Origin: Pseudomonas sp. MRSN 12121
GTDB taxonomy: Bacteria > Pseudomonadota > Gammaproteobacteria > Pseudomonadales > Pseudomonadaceae
Direction: 5' to 3'
NCBI RefSeq assembly: GCF_000931465.1
Contig: NZ_CP010892.1
Location: 6,223,388-6,287,387, forward strand
Length of the DNA stretch: 64,000 nt
A model generated the notes under the pieces. The model was not told the origin of the DNA and did not search any database. It saw nothing but the letters and a program-made list of their open reading frames with translations. The first letter of the stretch is position 1, and every line of letters starts with the position of its first letter. The translations under genes and the position numbers were made by a program. This document shows, piece after piece, positions 43,642-52,566 of this stretch.

Positions 43642-45454
43642 TACCTGATCCGGTGATTGCGTAGCGGCTGCGCCGCTGCTTGTTGGTGTTGAGTGGTTCA
43701 TGGGCCAGGGCGTGCATGATCGCCCAAGCCACGTCTGCATGCCCGGTGGCATCGGTACGTGACGCGCTATAAGTCACCTGGCCGCTATTGGTGGTGCCGC
43801 GCTTGATCGTCAAGAACGCCTGGGCGACGTCACTCCAGCCAGCGTCCCATTCGATCCGGCGTCCTTGAATCGTGTCCTGGGCCTTGAGAACCAACGTGTT
43901 CTTGGCCTCAAGGCTGTAGTGGATCGGCGTCGCTCGCGGATAGAAATCGCGCACCAGGTCGAACACGCCGTAACCGATGCCAGTCGTGTCGATGCCAATG
44001 TGCTGCACGTTAAAGCGCTCGGTGAGCTTTTTGACCTGGGCCGCTTGAAACGTGAACGACTGCCCACGCCAGCTGTGTTTCTCCAGGATCCTGAACTTGG
44101 CCCCGGGCTCCAACGGCGGCGCAATAACAACGCACGTGGCGTCGTCTCGGGTACGGCTGGGGTCATACCCAAGCCAGACGGGGCTGTTGCCGTATGGCCG
44201 GGCGTCGTCGGGGTCGTAGTCAGTCCACAACGACAGATCCGAATAGCAGCGCTCCAGGTCCGCCAGGGAGAACGCGCTTTGGGTGCTGTCGATGAATTTG
44301 CACATGAACAGCTGATCAAAGCGGTCCTCGTCGTTCTCCAGGTGTAGCCGCTCGATGTTGAACAGATTGCAGCCACCGGCCTGGGCGTCCAGAACGGTGA
44401 TGACCTTGCGCCACTGACCATCGGGGCACAGGGCGCCCTGGTGAATCTCCGCCTCGCTGGGCCAGTCCTTGCCCAGCTTCTTGCCGCGCTTGCTGTTGCG
44501 GAACTCTTCGCCTGTCCAGAACGGATAGGCTTCGTGTGTAACGGCGCTCGGCGTCGAGAAGTAGGTTTGCCGCCACTTTTCATGTGCGGCCATACCGCTG
44601 GCCACGCCCTGGATCTTGTCGAAACGGGGGATCCAGAAATATTCGTCAACGTAGAGGTGCCCGTGATAGCTCTGCGCCGTGGAGGCGTTGGTGGACAGAA
44701 AGCGCAGTTCCGCCCAGGGCTTGCCGTCTTTACTCAAGACGATAGGGTTACCCGTCAGCTCTATATCGAACCACTTGCTGGCGAAGCTGATGATGTAGCT
44801 GCGGAACACTTCCGATTGGGCGCGGCTCGCCGACAGAAACAGCTGGTTGTCGCCCGTCAACACCGCATCCATGAAGGCTTCGGCCGCGAAGTAATATGTC
44901 AGTCCGACTTGACGGCTTTTCAGGATGTTGCGGATCCGCGCCGTCAGCGGGTTCTGTTTCGCGGCCAGCAACTCCTGCTGGTAGCCGAACATGGTTGAGG
45001 TGAATTTCTCTAGGAAATCCACCTCAGTCAGGACGGATATGTCGTTCTTGGCCTTTTTCTCGCGCTTCTTCGTTCCCTTATCGCTACGGTCACGGCGTTC
45101 ACTCCGGGGCCGACCGCGGCCGTCTTGGTGCTCTGCCGAGGGTTCAACGGCCGGCGTTGGCAATGGCTTTTGCGATTGCGCGGCCAGCCGTCCGCGCAAT
45201 GTGGTCAGGCGGTCCAGCTCGTCCAGTTCGCCCTTGGTCAAAGTCTCCGACTTTTCCAACAACAGGGTGATTCGCCGGCTGACGGCCGTCAGCGGTTCCT
45301 CGTCGGTCAACATGTCATCCCAACCGCCCTGGCGGATCCAGTAGTAGATGATCCGGATGTTTGGCAGGTTGAGCTGCGCCTGAATTTCCCGCGGCTTGTG
45401 GCGGCGTAAATAGAGGCGTTTGGCGGCTTCTTTAACTTCTGTCGAGTAATACAT
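43400..45454 (-). CDS. P: Terminase large subunit (P2 gpP-like), C-terminus extended over portal gene
   Basis: A 684-residue protein from ATG at complement 45452-45454 (MYYSTEVKEAAKRLYLRR). The N-terminal HTH, Walker A-like KSRQVGLTYYF near residue 190, Walker B LYVDEYFWI and nuclease-domain Asp residues in IGYDPSRTRDD and HIGIDTTGIGYGVFDL are all present. The canonical protein should end near residue 605, where the portal gene starts. Instead the frame stays open for another 80 codons, and that tail is R/A/G-rich and looks like off-frame reading of the portal gene. Either the stop codon was lost or a small frameshift exists. Confidence 0.85.
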   Translation of the reverse strand: MYYSTEVKEAAKRLYLRRHKPREIQAQLNLPNIRIIYYWIRQGGWDDMLTDEEPLTAVSRRITLLLEKSETLTKGELDELDRLTTLRGRLAAQSQKPLPTPAVEPSAEHQDGRGRPRSERRDRSDKGTKKREKKAKNDISVLTEVDFLEKFTSTMFGYQQELLAAKQNPLTARIRNILKSRQVGLTYYFAAEAFMDAVLTGDNQLFLSASRAQSEVFRSYIISFASKWFDIELTGNPIVLSKDGKPWAELRFLSTNASTAQSYHGHLYVDEYFWIPRFDKIQGVASGMAAHEKWRQTYFSTPSAVTHEAYPFWTGEEFRNSKRGKKLGKDWPSEAEIHQGALCPDGQWRKVITVLDAQAGGCNLFNIERLHLENDEDRFDQLFMCKFIDSTQSAFSLADLERCYSDLSLWTDYDPDDARPYGNSPVWLGYDPSRTRDDATCVVIAPPLEPGAKFRILEKHSWRGQSFTFQAAQVKKLTERFNVQHIGIDTTGIGYGVFDLVRDFYPRATPIHYSLEAKNTLVLKAQDTIQGRRIEWDAGWSDVAQAFLTIKRGTTNSGQVTYSASRTDATGHADVAWAIMHALAHEPLNTNKQRRSRYAITGSGNGQTAKKAAGKAGIKAHTGVLVRSAGAGADREYRAVPGRLRQRKRPDLHAASIASGPGQAAARKCSSRRHSRVQAQSVVA

Positions 45455-45508
45455 GGGCCGCAGTCTATGCGGCGAAAACACCAGGAACGCGCAGTTAAAT
45501 TCCGCAAT

Positions 45509-45533
45509 TCTCCTAGAACGCAAATATAGGAGA
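45509..45533. promoter_or_regulatory. 25-bp perfect dyad between divergent late operons
   Basis: TCTCCTA-N11-TAGGAGA, located 54 bp before the terminase ATG and 82 bp before the scaffold ATG. It is centred almost exactly where an Ogr-type activator should sit to serve both late promoters. It does not match the P2 TGT-N12-ACA consensus. I propose it as the late operator of this phage. Confidence 0.5.
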
Positions 45534-45615
45534 ACAGCGGATTTGAATCGTTTGTTTGACCTCCTGCAGCTCCCTATCGTGGCGGCACCAACCACCGATA
45601 GCGCAGTTAACACCC

Positions 45616-46521
45616 ATGCCACGCTCCCTTGTTTCGTTCTGGAAACGTGTCGCAACTAGCGGCATGACCGCCGATGGTCGCGAGATCCCTGCCCAGGACC
45701 TGCGCGATATCGCCGAGACCTACAAAGCCTCTTTCTATACAGCTGTAATCTGGTGCGACCACGAACGCTGGCCTGGTTCCCATGGCACGGTATACGCCGT
45801 GCGCCTGGTCGAGGACGGCGAAGATTTGCAGCCTGGTGAAGTGGCTCTGGAAGCCCAGCTAAAGCCCAACGATCAGTTGCTCTACCTGAATGATCGCGGC
45901 CAGAAGCTGTTCACCAGCATCGAAATCACCCCGAACTTTCGAGGCACCGGCAAGGCATACCTGACCGGCCTGGGCGTCACCGACGAACCCGCAAGCGTCG
46001 GCACCCAGGAACTGTACTTTTCGAAGCGCTCCAACAAGACCTCTTACTACGCCGCGTCAGTAGCCATGGGCTCGTTCCGTGACGCCCAACCCCAGGGTGA
46101 AATCGGCCGGCTTGCGGCCATGTTCACCAGCTTGTTCAAGCGCTTCGGCCTCGAAGAATCCCCCGCAACCCCGCAACCCCCAACCGAGAGCACACCCCGA
46201 ATGGATGAAGCTACAGCCAAAGCGCTGCAGGCACTGCTGGAGCAGCTGTTGCTGGTCGCTGCCGGCATTCAAGCAGTAATTGAGCCCGCCACCGAAGACG
46301 CCGACGAACCCGACCAGGCACCGATCGATGATGTCGAGAGCGCCGTTGCCGAGATTGTCGAGCAGGCCGCCGCCGATCGCGAATTTGCCCGCCGTGGTAA
46401 CACCGACAAGCGCCTGGCCAACATCGAGTCGCTGCTGACCAAAGCTTTCAGCACCGTCAAAACCCGCCAGGTGCCACGCACCACCGGCGCTGCCAAGCCG
46501 GCCAAGAAGCGGGTGGTCTGA
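45616..46521 (+). CDS. O: Capsid scaffolding/protease protein (P2 gpO)
   Basis: A 301-residue protein from ATG 45616. The N-terminal half is the prohead protease-like domain (MPRSLVSFWKRVATSGMTAD, EVWCDHERWPG-type stretch read as VIWCDHERWPGSHGTVYAVR, GEVALEAQLKPNDQLLYLN). The second half (about 200-301) is helical and Ala/Glu-rich, the scaffold domain, ending in a basic tail. It guides capsid assembly and is processed in P2. It starts the rightward late operon, just ahead of the major capsid gene (1 nt gap). Confidence 0.9.
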   Translation: MPRSLVSFWKRVATSGMTADGREIPAQDLRDIAETYKASFYTAVIWCDHERWPGSHGTVYAVRLVEDGEDLQPGEVALEAQLKPNDQLLYLNDRGQKLFTSIEITPNFRGTGKAYLTGLGVTDEPASVGTQELYFSKRSNKTSYYAASVAMGSFRDAQPQGEIGRLAAMFTSLFKRFGLEESPATPQPPTESTPRMDEATAKALQALLEQLLLVAAGIQAVIEPATEDADEPDQAPIDDVESAVAEIVEQAAADREFARRGNTDKRLANIESLLTKAFSTVKTRQVPRTTGAAKPAKKRVV

Positions 46522-46522
46522 C

Positions 46523-47566
46523 ATGAGCAAAGCACTGTCCACTCACGCCCTGAACCAGTATTGCCTGCTGCGCCTGGCGATCGCCGAGGCATATAGCGTT
46601 GATGACGCCAGCCAGCAATTCAGCGTCGAACCGTCCGTTGCCCAGGAGCTGAACGACAAGATCACGGAAAAATCGGACTTCCTGGGCCGAATCAACGTGA
46701 TTGGCGTGTCGGAGATCAAGGGCGAAAAGGTCATGCTCGGAGTGTCCGGTCCGGTCACCAGCCGCACCAACACCAAGACTACTGACCGCGAGGCTCGGGA
46801 CGTTTCCAGCCTGGACGGCATCGGGTACGAGCTGTTTCCGACCGAATCCGATGTAGGCCTGCCCTACGCCAAGATCGATGCCTGGGCGAAGTTCCCAGAC
46901 TTTGCCGAACGCTACGCCGCTGCTGTTCAACGCCAGATCGCGCTCGACCGGATCATGATCGGCTGGCACGGCACCCATGCTGCGCCGCAGACCGACCTGA
47001 AAGCCTTTCCGATGCTTGAGGACGTGAACAAGGGCTGGCTGCAGATCGCCCGCGAGCAGATCCCAGCCCAAGTGCTGAAAGAAGGCAAGACCGCTGGCAA
47101 GGTCACCCTCGGCGTAGGTGGCGACTACGCCAACCTTGATGAGCTGGTGCACGACGTCAAGCAGATGATCGATCCGGTGCACCGCGACGCCGGCGACCTG
47201 ATCGCCATCATCGGTAGTGACCTGCTGGCCCATGACAAGGGCAAGCTGTACGCCAAACAAGGCGATACCCCGACTGAGAAAGAGCGCATCGAAGGCGCCC
47301 AGGTAATCGCAACCTACGGCGGCCTGCCGAGCTTCATCGTGCCGTTCTTCCCTGTGAACGGGGTGGTGGTCACGAGCTGGGACAACCTTTCGATCTACTA
47401 CCAGGACAGCAGCTGGCGCCGCCAGTTGATCGAGAACCCGAAACGTTCGCGCACTGAGGACTACAACAGCCGCAACGAGGGCTACGTGATCGAGCAGCTT
47501 GAGAAATTCGCGGCAGCTGAAAACGTTGAAGCACTACCATCCCCAGCGCCAGCGCCTCAGCCATGA
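46523..47566 (+). CDS. N: Major capsid protein (P2 gpN)
   Basis: A 347-residue HK97-fold capsid protein. It starts SKALSTHALNQYCLLRLAIA and shows the gpN features QFSVEPSVAQELNDKI, SDFLGRINVIGVSEIKG and GWHGTHAAPQTD. Length compares well with P2 gpN (357). It forms the icosahedral shell with gpO as scaffold. The stop overlaps the start of the M gene (ATGA). Confidence 0.93.
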   Translation: MSKALSTHALNQYCLLRLAIAEAYSVDDASQQFSVEPSVAQELNDKITEKSDFLGRINVIGVSEIKGEKVMLGVSGPVTSRTNTKTTDREARDVSSLDGIGYELFPTESDVGLPYAKIDAWAKFPDFAERYAAAVQRQIALDRIMIGWHGTHAAPQTDLKAFPMLEDVNKGWLQIAREQIPAQVLKEGKTAGKVTLGVGGDYANLDELVHDVKQMIDPVHRDAGDLIAIIGSDLLAHDKGKLYAKQGDTPTEKERIEGAQVIATYGGLPSFIVPFFPVNGVVVTSWDNLSIYYQDSSWRRQLIENPKRSRTEDYNSRNEGYVIEQLEKFAAAENVEALPSPAPAPQP

Positions 47567-48273
47567 GCCTTGCACTCCAGCACAAGCGGCGGACCCTGGC
47601 CCTGGGTCCGGTTTCCTTCGACGTCGGCGTGGTAGCGGCCTACTCGGCCGACACCGCCTTGAGCAGTCCCGCGAACGCCCAGAAGCACCTGCAGCTGATG
47701 CTGTCGGCCCTGGACGTGGACCTGGACCGTATCAGCGCGATCAACAGCCGAGACGACCGGCAACGGCTCAAGCGCGATGAGCTGCTCCCCAAGTACAGCG
47801 ACTACGTGACGCGCTACCGGGAAAGCGGCCTGAACTACCCCAACCCGGTGTTGATGCAAGTCCTGGTGTGGTTGTTCGACACCGTGCAGTTCGAAGAGGG
47901 CCTGGAACTTGCCAACTTCGCGATCGAGCAGGGCCAGGCCATGCCGGAGCGCTTCAACCGCGACGTGCCGACCTTTGTTGCTGACGAGCTGATCGATTGG
48001 GCCGAGGCCGAATATAAGGCCGGCCGCAGCCCTGAGCCCTATGTCTCAAACCTGCTGACTTGGGTAGACGGTCGCTGGGATCTGTTCGAACGCATCCCGG
48101 CCCGCTACCACAAGCTGCTTGGCATCTTGGCCATCGATGCCAAGGATTGGGCGAAAGCCATCACTCACTTTGAACGTGCCACCGAGCTTTACAAAGAAAT
48201 TGGCGTAGGGACGCGCCTGGAAGGTGCCCGCAGGGCACTGGCCAAAGAACAGGCCTCGAAGGCCACCGAATAA
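47563..48273 (+). CDS. M: Terminase small/endonuclease subunit (P2 gpM)
   Basis: A 236-residue protein. Typical gpM stretches are LQLMLSALDVDLDRISAINSR (seen as LDVDLDRISAIN), YLKYSDYVTRY-like PKYSDYVTRYRESGLNYPN and VLVWLFDTVQFEEGLELA. It pairs with the gpP ATPase to package and cut DNA at cos. ATGA overlap with the capsid gene. The presence of gpM and gpP implies cos-type packaging, although no cos core was found by eye. Confidence 0.9.
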   Translation: MSLALQHKRRTLALGPVSFDVGVVAAYSADTALSSPANAQKHLQLMLSALDVDLDRISAINSRDDRQRLKRDELLPKYSDYVTRYRESGLNYPNPVLMQVLVWLFDTVQFEEGLELANFAIEQGQAMPERFNRDVPTFVADELIDWAEAEYKAGRSPEPYVSNLLTWVDGRWDLFERIPARYHKLLGILAIDAKDWAKAITHFERATELYKEIGVGTRLEGARRALAKEQASKATE

Positions 48274-48370
48274 CCGACTCCCCCCCCCAGCGGGAACCCG
48301 TGAAACGAGTCAGCCATTTATGGCCCGCCCCGTTGAAACGGTGTTTCCCGCCCTATTTGAGCGGCCAGCA

Positions 48371-48832
48371 ATGAGTTTTTCCGGGAAACCCACCACCTTT
48401 GTGGATCAGAAGATCGAGAACGACGGCTTTTGGCCCGACCTGTCGCTGTCTGAGCTGCAGAAAGAACAGCGCCTGCCGGCGGAGTTCCTGGTGGAACTGA
48501 TGGCTGACGCTGTAACCATGGCCATGATCGAGGTCAACGACGACCTGGCCAAATTGAAAGCCCGCTGGCAGGCCGCCGGCATCGACAACGTCGAAACCGC
48601 GGACTCCAGGCTGCTGCCTGAGCGATCCCACAAGGTCAGGCTCTACAAGCGTGCTGTCTACTGCCGCACCAAAGCCAGCGCCCTGCAGCAGTTTGCCACC
48701 GTCACCCGCCGCGAAAGCGCCGAGAACACCGGCAAGGAAGCCCCTGAGCGCGAATCCACGTTCTTGGCTTTCAGCCAACAGGCCGTGCGCGCCCTGCAGG
48801 GCCGTGGCCGCATCACGGCGGCGCTGTTATGA
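48371..48832 (+). CDS. L: Head completion protein (P2 gpL)
   Basis: A 153-residue protein from ATG 48371 (MSFSGKPTTFVDQKIENDGF); an upstream ATG at 48320 in the same frame would add 17 residues. LSLSELQKEQRLPAEFLVEL and YKRAVYCRTKASALQQFATV are like head-completion proteins of P2-like phages. It stabilises filled heads at the connector. It overlaps gene R by 4 nt. Confidence 0.85.
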   Translation: MSFSGKPTTFVDQKIENDGFWPDLSLSELQKEQRLPAEFLVELMADAVTMAMIEVNDDLAKLKARWQAAGIDNVETADSRLLPERSHKVRLYKRAVYCRTKASALQQFATVTRRESAENTGKEAPERESTFLAFSQQAVRALQGRGRITAALL

Positions 48833-49275
48833 CCAAGCTGCAGGCGCTGACCGCCTATCTCCTGGAACGCCGCCTGGTCGAGCCTGAACAGCTCGACAGT
48901 TGGACGGAGCAGGTAACGCTGGAACTGGTTTGGAAACCCGACCTGGACGGCATGCACCTGGGCGACATGCGCTACCGCGCCGCGCTCGTCCTGGAGCGCT
49001 TCGCCGACCACCCGGCGCGGCTGATGGCCCTCATTGGCAGTTGGCTGGAAACCCACGATCCGGAACGCGATCGGCATGCACTACCCGCGCCGCTGTTCGC
49101 CGTCGAGCCCCAGGACAACGACTTGTTCGAGGTGGACATAACCCTGGAGTTCGTCGAACCGCAATACCTTTCCGAGGATCCTGCAGGCGAGATCGAGGCC
49201 TTCGGCAAGACCTGGGCTTTCGTCCCGTTTGATCTGTGGGTTGCCGAGCATGGCGAGGTGGCCACCGATGGCTGA
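48829..49275 (+). CDS. R: Tail completion protein (P2 gpR)
   Basis: A 148-residue protein, start in an ATGA overlap. MTKLQALTAYLLERRLVEPEQ opens it in parts (TKLQALTAYLLE), and VDITLEFVEPQYLSEDPAGE closes the domain. The gpR family completes the tail tube end that joins the head. It overlaps the S gene start by 8 nt. Confidence 0.87.
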   Translation: MTKLQALTAYLLERRLVEPEQLDSWTEQVTLELVWKPDLDGMHLGDMRYRAALVLERFADHPARLMALIGSWLETHDPERDRHALPAPLFAVEPQDNDLFEVDITLEFVEPQYLSEDPAGEIEAFGKTWAFVPFDLWVAEHGEVATDG

Positions 49276-49951
49276 ACGTAGTGCGTTCACACTCGACGCA
49301 CGCGGCCAGCTGGGCGTGCGTGAGCAGCTGGCGCTGCTGAGCCTGCCGCCGCAACTTCGGCGCCGGCTGCTGAACCAGGTAACCAAGCGCGTGCGGACGA
49401 TGAGCCGTAAGCGCGTGCGCGACCAGCAGAACCTGGACGGCTCGCCTTTCGCACCGCGCAAGGGCGACGGCAAGGGCAAAAAGAAGATGGAAGCCGGCCT
49501 GGCCAAGCTGATGTTGGTCACTCGCCTGAGCGCCGACGAAGCCGAACTGGGCTGGCGAAACGCCCTGACCCGTTGGGTCGCCGCCCAACAGCACAACGGC
49601 GTCAGCGAACGTCGCACCGCGGCGCAGATGCGCCGCTGGAACAAGACACCCCCAGGCCTGGCGGCCACCGACAAGCAGGCCAAGCGCCTGCGCCGGTTGG
49701 GCTTTCGCGTGCGCCAGGCTGGCAAAAAGACCCTGACCCGGCCGTCAGTGGCCTGGATTCAGGAGCATGTGAGCTACGCCAAGGCCGGGCTGCTGATCCG
49801 CATCCTGGACGACGAACGTCGCGAGTCCACCGGCGCGCAGAGCTGGGAAATCACTCTGCCGAAACGCCAGTTCATCGGCGTGAACACCCAACGCGACACC
49901 AGCCTGTTGGTTAACCAGGTGTTGCAACAAATCCTCAATTCCCCCCGCTAA
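49268..49951 (+). CDS. S: Phage virion morphogenesis protein (P2 gpS)
   Basis: A 227-residue protein from ATG 49268 in the overlap with R. Arg/Lys-rich in the middle (RRRLLNQVTKRVRTMSRKRV, GSPFAPRKGDGKGKKKMEAG) and with the gpS-like RRTAAQMRRWNKTPPG. P2 gpS helps tail completion together with gpR. It is longer than P2 gpS (150), as in the HP1 branch. Confidence 0.85.
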   Translation: MAERSAFTLDARGQLGVREQLALLSLPPQLRRRLLNQVTKRVRTMSRKRVRDQQNLDGSPFAPRKGDGKGKKKMEAGLAKLMLVTRLSADEAELGWRNALTRWVAAQQHNGVSERRTAAQMRRWNKTPPGLAATDKQAKRLRRLGFRVRQAGKKTLTRPSVAWIQEHVSYAKAGLLIRILDDERRESTGAQSWEITLPKRQFIGVNTQRDTSLLVNQVLQQILNSPR

Positions 49952-49962
49952 CGAGGCACTGC

Positions 49963-51078
49963 ATGGCACTCGGTCAAGTCACCGTCGACAATCTCAATCT
50001 GGGCCAGGGTGCCGTTAAAGAGATTGAGCGCTATTTCCTTTTCATCGGCCCTGCCAGTAAGAACGTCGGTCAGTTCATCCCGCTGAACACCGATAGCGAC
50101 CTGGACACTGCCCTGGGCATTCCGGCCAGCGACCTGAAAACCCAAATCACCGCCGCCCGTCTCAACGGTGGCCAGCGCTGGGCGTGCATTGCCGCGCCGA
50201 TCGGCATCGAGGGCGAATGGGCCCCGGCGCTGGAGAAGGCCCAGCAGCAAGGGTTCTCGGTCGAGGCCGTGGTGATTACAAAGCCGGTGACCACGGCCGC
50301 CGAGCTATCGGCCATGCATGACGCCGCCATAGCCCTGAACAATACCTATGGCCGCCGTGTGTTCGTCATGGCATCCACTGCCGGCATCACTGCAGAACAG
50401 ACCTGGTCGCAATACGTGACCGGACAAAAGGCCCTGGTGGCCAACCTATTGGCGCCGCGCGTCCTGGTCGTGCCGCAACTGCATGGCAATGACCTGGGCG
50501 TGCTGGCCGGGCGCCTGGCCAATGCGACGGTCAGCATTGCTGACAGCCCGATGCGCGTGGCCACCGGCGCGGTGCTGGGCCTGGGCTCGGTGCCGGTCGA
50601 TGGAGAAAAAGTGCCTCTGCCGTCGGCGGTGCGCAGCGAGCTGGACCGGGCCCGGTACTCGGTGTCGCAGACCTATCCCGACTATGAGGGCGTGTATTGG
50701 GGCGACGGCAACATGCTGGACAGCGATGCCAGCGACTACCAGGTCGTGGAATACCTGCGCATCACTGACAAGACCGCTCGCCTGATCCGTCCGCTGCTGA
50801 TCCGTCGCGTAGCCGATCGCCGCTTGAACAACACCCCCAACAGCATTGCGGTCAACACCAACCAGCTGATGGCGCCGATGCGTGCCATGGCCAAGTCCAC
50901 CACCTTTGCGGGCCAGGTGTTCCCCGGCGATATCGAACCACCGAAGGACGGCGACCTGGTGCTGAACTGGCTGAGCAAAACCAAGGTCGTGGCCTTCTTC
51001 AAGATCCGGCCCCTCAACTGCCCAAAGGACCTGCAGGCGAACATCGCCCTGGACCTTTCCAACGACAAAACGGAGTAA
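49963..51078 (+). CDS. Contractile tail sheath (DUF2586)
   Basis: A 371-residue protein beginning ALGQVTVDNLNLGQGAVKEI. The DUF2586 sheath is characteristic of HP1/K139-type phages; NGGQRWACIAAPIGIEGE and LVVPQLHGNDLGVLAGRLAN are within it, and C-terminal TKVVAFFKIRPLNCPKDLQA resembles other sheath C-termini. Copies stack around the tube and contract on infection. Followed by the tube gene after 6 nt. Confidence 0.88.
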   Translation: MALGQVTVDNLNLGQGAVKEIERYFLFIGPASKNVGQFIPLNTDSDLDTALGIPASDLKTQITAARLNGGQRWACIAAPIGIEGEWAPALEKAQQQGFSVEAVVITKPVTTAAELSAMHDAAIALNNTYGRRVFVMASTAGITAEQTWSQYVTGQKALVANLLAPRVLVVPQLHGNDLGVLAGRLANATVSIADSPMRVATGAVLGLGSVPVDGEKVPLPSAVRSELDRARYSVSQTYPDYEGVYWGDGNMLDSDASDYQVVEYLRITDKTARLIRPLLIRRVADRRLNNTPNSIAVNTNQLMAPMRAMAKSTTFAGQVFPGDIEPPKDGDLVLNWLSKTKVVAFFKIRPLNCPKDLQANIALDLSNDKTE

Positions 51079-51084
51079 CGCCCC

Positions 51085-51537
51085 ATGGCAAAAATTGGCG
51101 GCAAGAACTTCGACGTGAGCCTGGGCGACCTCTCGCTACACGTCGAAAGCTGCACATTGGACATTACCGACAACTCGGCAGTGGCCCAAACCCGGGGCGT
51201 GCCCGATGGCTACGTGGATGGGGACGTGACGGCGGCCGGCGAAATGGAGCTGGACACCACCAATTTCAATGTGCTGATCGACGCGGCGCGCTCGGCGGGC
51301 AGCTTCCGCGCCCTGAAACCCTTTGACGCGGTGTTTTTCGCCAAGGCTGGCGAGGACGAGGAACTGCGCGTGGAGGCCTTCGGCTGCCGGGTGAAGCTGT
51401 CCAGCCTGCTGTCGATCGACCCGAAAGGCGGCGAGAAGAGCAAACACAAGGTGCCATTCGACGTCACAAGTCCGGACTTCATCCAGATTAACGGCGTTCC
51501 GTACCTCGACGCGGCCGAGATCGAGGGGCTGCGCTGA
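51085..51537 (+). CDS. Tail tube protein (DUF2597)
   Basis: A 150-residue protein starting AKIGGKNFDVSLGDLSLHVE. DUF2597 tube proteins always follow DUF2586 sheaths in this phage branch. It polymerises into the inner tube through which DNA passes. The stop overlaps the next ATG by one base. Confidence 0.88.
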   Translation: MAKIGGKNFDVSLGDLSLHVESCTLDITDNSAVAQTRGVPDGYVDGDVTAAGEMELDTTNFNVLIDAARSAGSFRALKPFDAVFFAKAGEDEELRVEAFGCRVKLSSLLSIDPKGGEKSKHKVPFDVTSPDFIQINGVPYLDAAEIEGLR

Positions 51538-51746
51538 TGGTGTGCCCGTTCGACCGCGCCCAGGCCTTGGAGCAACGCCAACGTGACCAGGCGATCGCCG
51601 CCCAATTGGCCCAGCCGCGCCCGAGCGGGCCCAGCCATACCCATTGCCTGGACTGTGACGACCCTATTCCGGAGAAGCGCCAGGCCCTGGGCGGAATGAT
51701 CCGATGCGTGCCCTGCCAGACCCTTTTCGAGCGTACCGCACGATGA
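51537..51746 (+). CDS. DksA/TraR-type zinc-finger protein
   Basis: A 69-residue protein with the C4 zinc finger CLDCDDPIPEKRQALGGMIR plus CVPC (C-x2-C ... C-x2-C), as in TraR. TraR-like proteins bind the RNA polymerase secondary channel without ppGpp and alter transcription. Small TraR homologues are frequent in P2-like tail/lysis regions, where their target is unknown. Translationally coupled to tube and next gene. Family is clear, role in this phage is not. Confidence 0.8.
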   Translation: MVCPFDRAQALEQRQRDQAIAAQLAQPRPSGPSHTHCLDCDDPIPEKRQALGGMIRCVPCQTLFERTAR

Positions 51747-52036
51747 CCACCCGCCTGCAGAAAACGAAAATGGAGATCCGCATGGCTCTCTTGGAACAGC
51801 GCCTGGACGACCTGGTTTCACATCATGAATCAGTGCCCGGGCGCGTCACGCGCCTGGAAAGCGAGTTCAAGCAGTTCACTGCTGAGCTGGCCGCCCTGAA
51901 CGAGGGCCAGCGCGTTCTGACCGCCACTGTGGCCGACATTGGCACCAAGGTCACCCGTGTACTGGCCATTATCTCTGTACTGGCTGTGGTCGCGCAGATG
52001 GTCGTGCCGGTGCTGCTCCGGATGGTGTTCCCATGA
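51743..52036 (+). CDS. Coiled-coil membrane protein, putative holin
   Basis: A 97-residue protein from ATG 51743 (ATGA overlap). The first 70 residues form a predicted coiled coil (LEQRLDDLVSHHESVPGRVT, then RLESEFKQFTAELAALNEGQ). One C-terminal transmembrane helix ends it (VLAIISVLAVVAQMVVPVLL). Its position directly before the endolysin suggests a holin or lysis regulator. A single C-terminal helix is atypical for classical holins, so this is uncertain. Confidence 0.55.
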   Translation: MTTRLQKTKMEIRMALLEQRLDDLVSHHESVPGRVTRLESEFKQFTAELAALNEGQRVLTATVADIGTKVTRVLAIISVLAVVAQMVVPVLLRMVFP

Positions 52037-52566
52037 GCCTGCGCCAGAAGATCCTCGCCGGCACCCTCGGCCTGGTCCTGGGCAGCGGCACGCTGATGGC
52101 GTTTCTCGGCAAATGGGAAGGCGAAGGCCAGAACGTCGTATACGCCGACAAGCTGGCCCGGGGCCTGCCGACTGTCTGCAAAGGCATCACCAGGTACACC
52201 AGCCCTTACCCTGTGATCGTTGGCGACTACTGGTCGCCGGCGCGCTGCGCCGAGGTGGAACAACTGGTGGTCGAGAAGGGCCAGTTGGCCCTGGCGGACT
52301 GCCTGGATAACCCACGGATCAGCCAGAACACCTTCGACGCCCTGAGCAGTCATGCCCACAACGTGGGCGTGGCCAACACCTGCGCGAGCCGTGCCGTTGG
52401 CCTGGTCAACGCTGGCCGTATCGCTGACGGCTGCAGGGCGATCGCCTGGGCACCTAACGGCAAAACGCCGGTGTGGGCATTCGTCACCGACGCCCGAGGC
52501 CGCAAGCAGTTCGTTCAAGGCCTGCACAACCGCCGGCTGGACGAGATGGGGCTGTGCTTGAAATGA
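52033..52566 (+). CDS. SAR endolysin (GH24 lysozyme)
   Basis: A 177-residue lysozyme with a weakly hydrophobic N-terminal signal-arrest-release segment (ILAGTLGLVLGSGTLMAFLG, about 7-26). The catalytic residues follow the T4/R21 layout: Glu29 in WEGEGQ, Asp39 in YADKLARG and Thr47 in PTVCKGIT. Such enzymes are exported by Sec, tethered to the membrane in inactive form and released on depolarisation to cut peptidoglycan. Overlaps Rz by 4 nt; extra Cys may form regulatory disulfides. Confidence 0.92.
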   Translation: MSLRQKILAGTLGLVLGSGTLMAFLGKWEGEGQNVVYADKLARGLPTVCKGITRYTSPYPVIVGDYWSPARCAEVEQLVVEKGQLALADCLDNPRISQNTFDALSSHAHNVGVANTCASRAVGLVNAGRIADGCRAIAWAPNGKTPVWAFVTDARGRKQFVQGLHNRRLDEMGLCLK

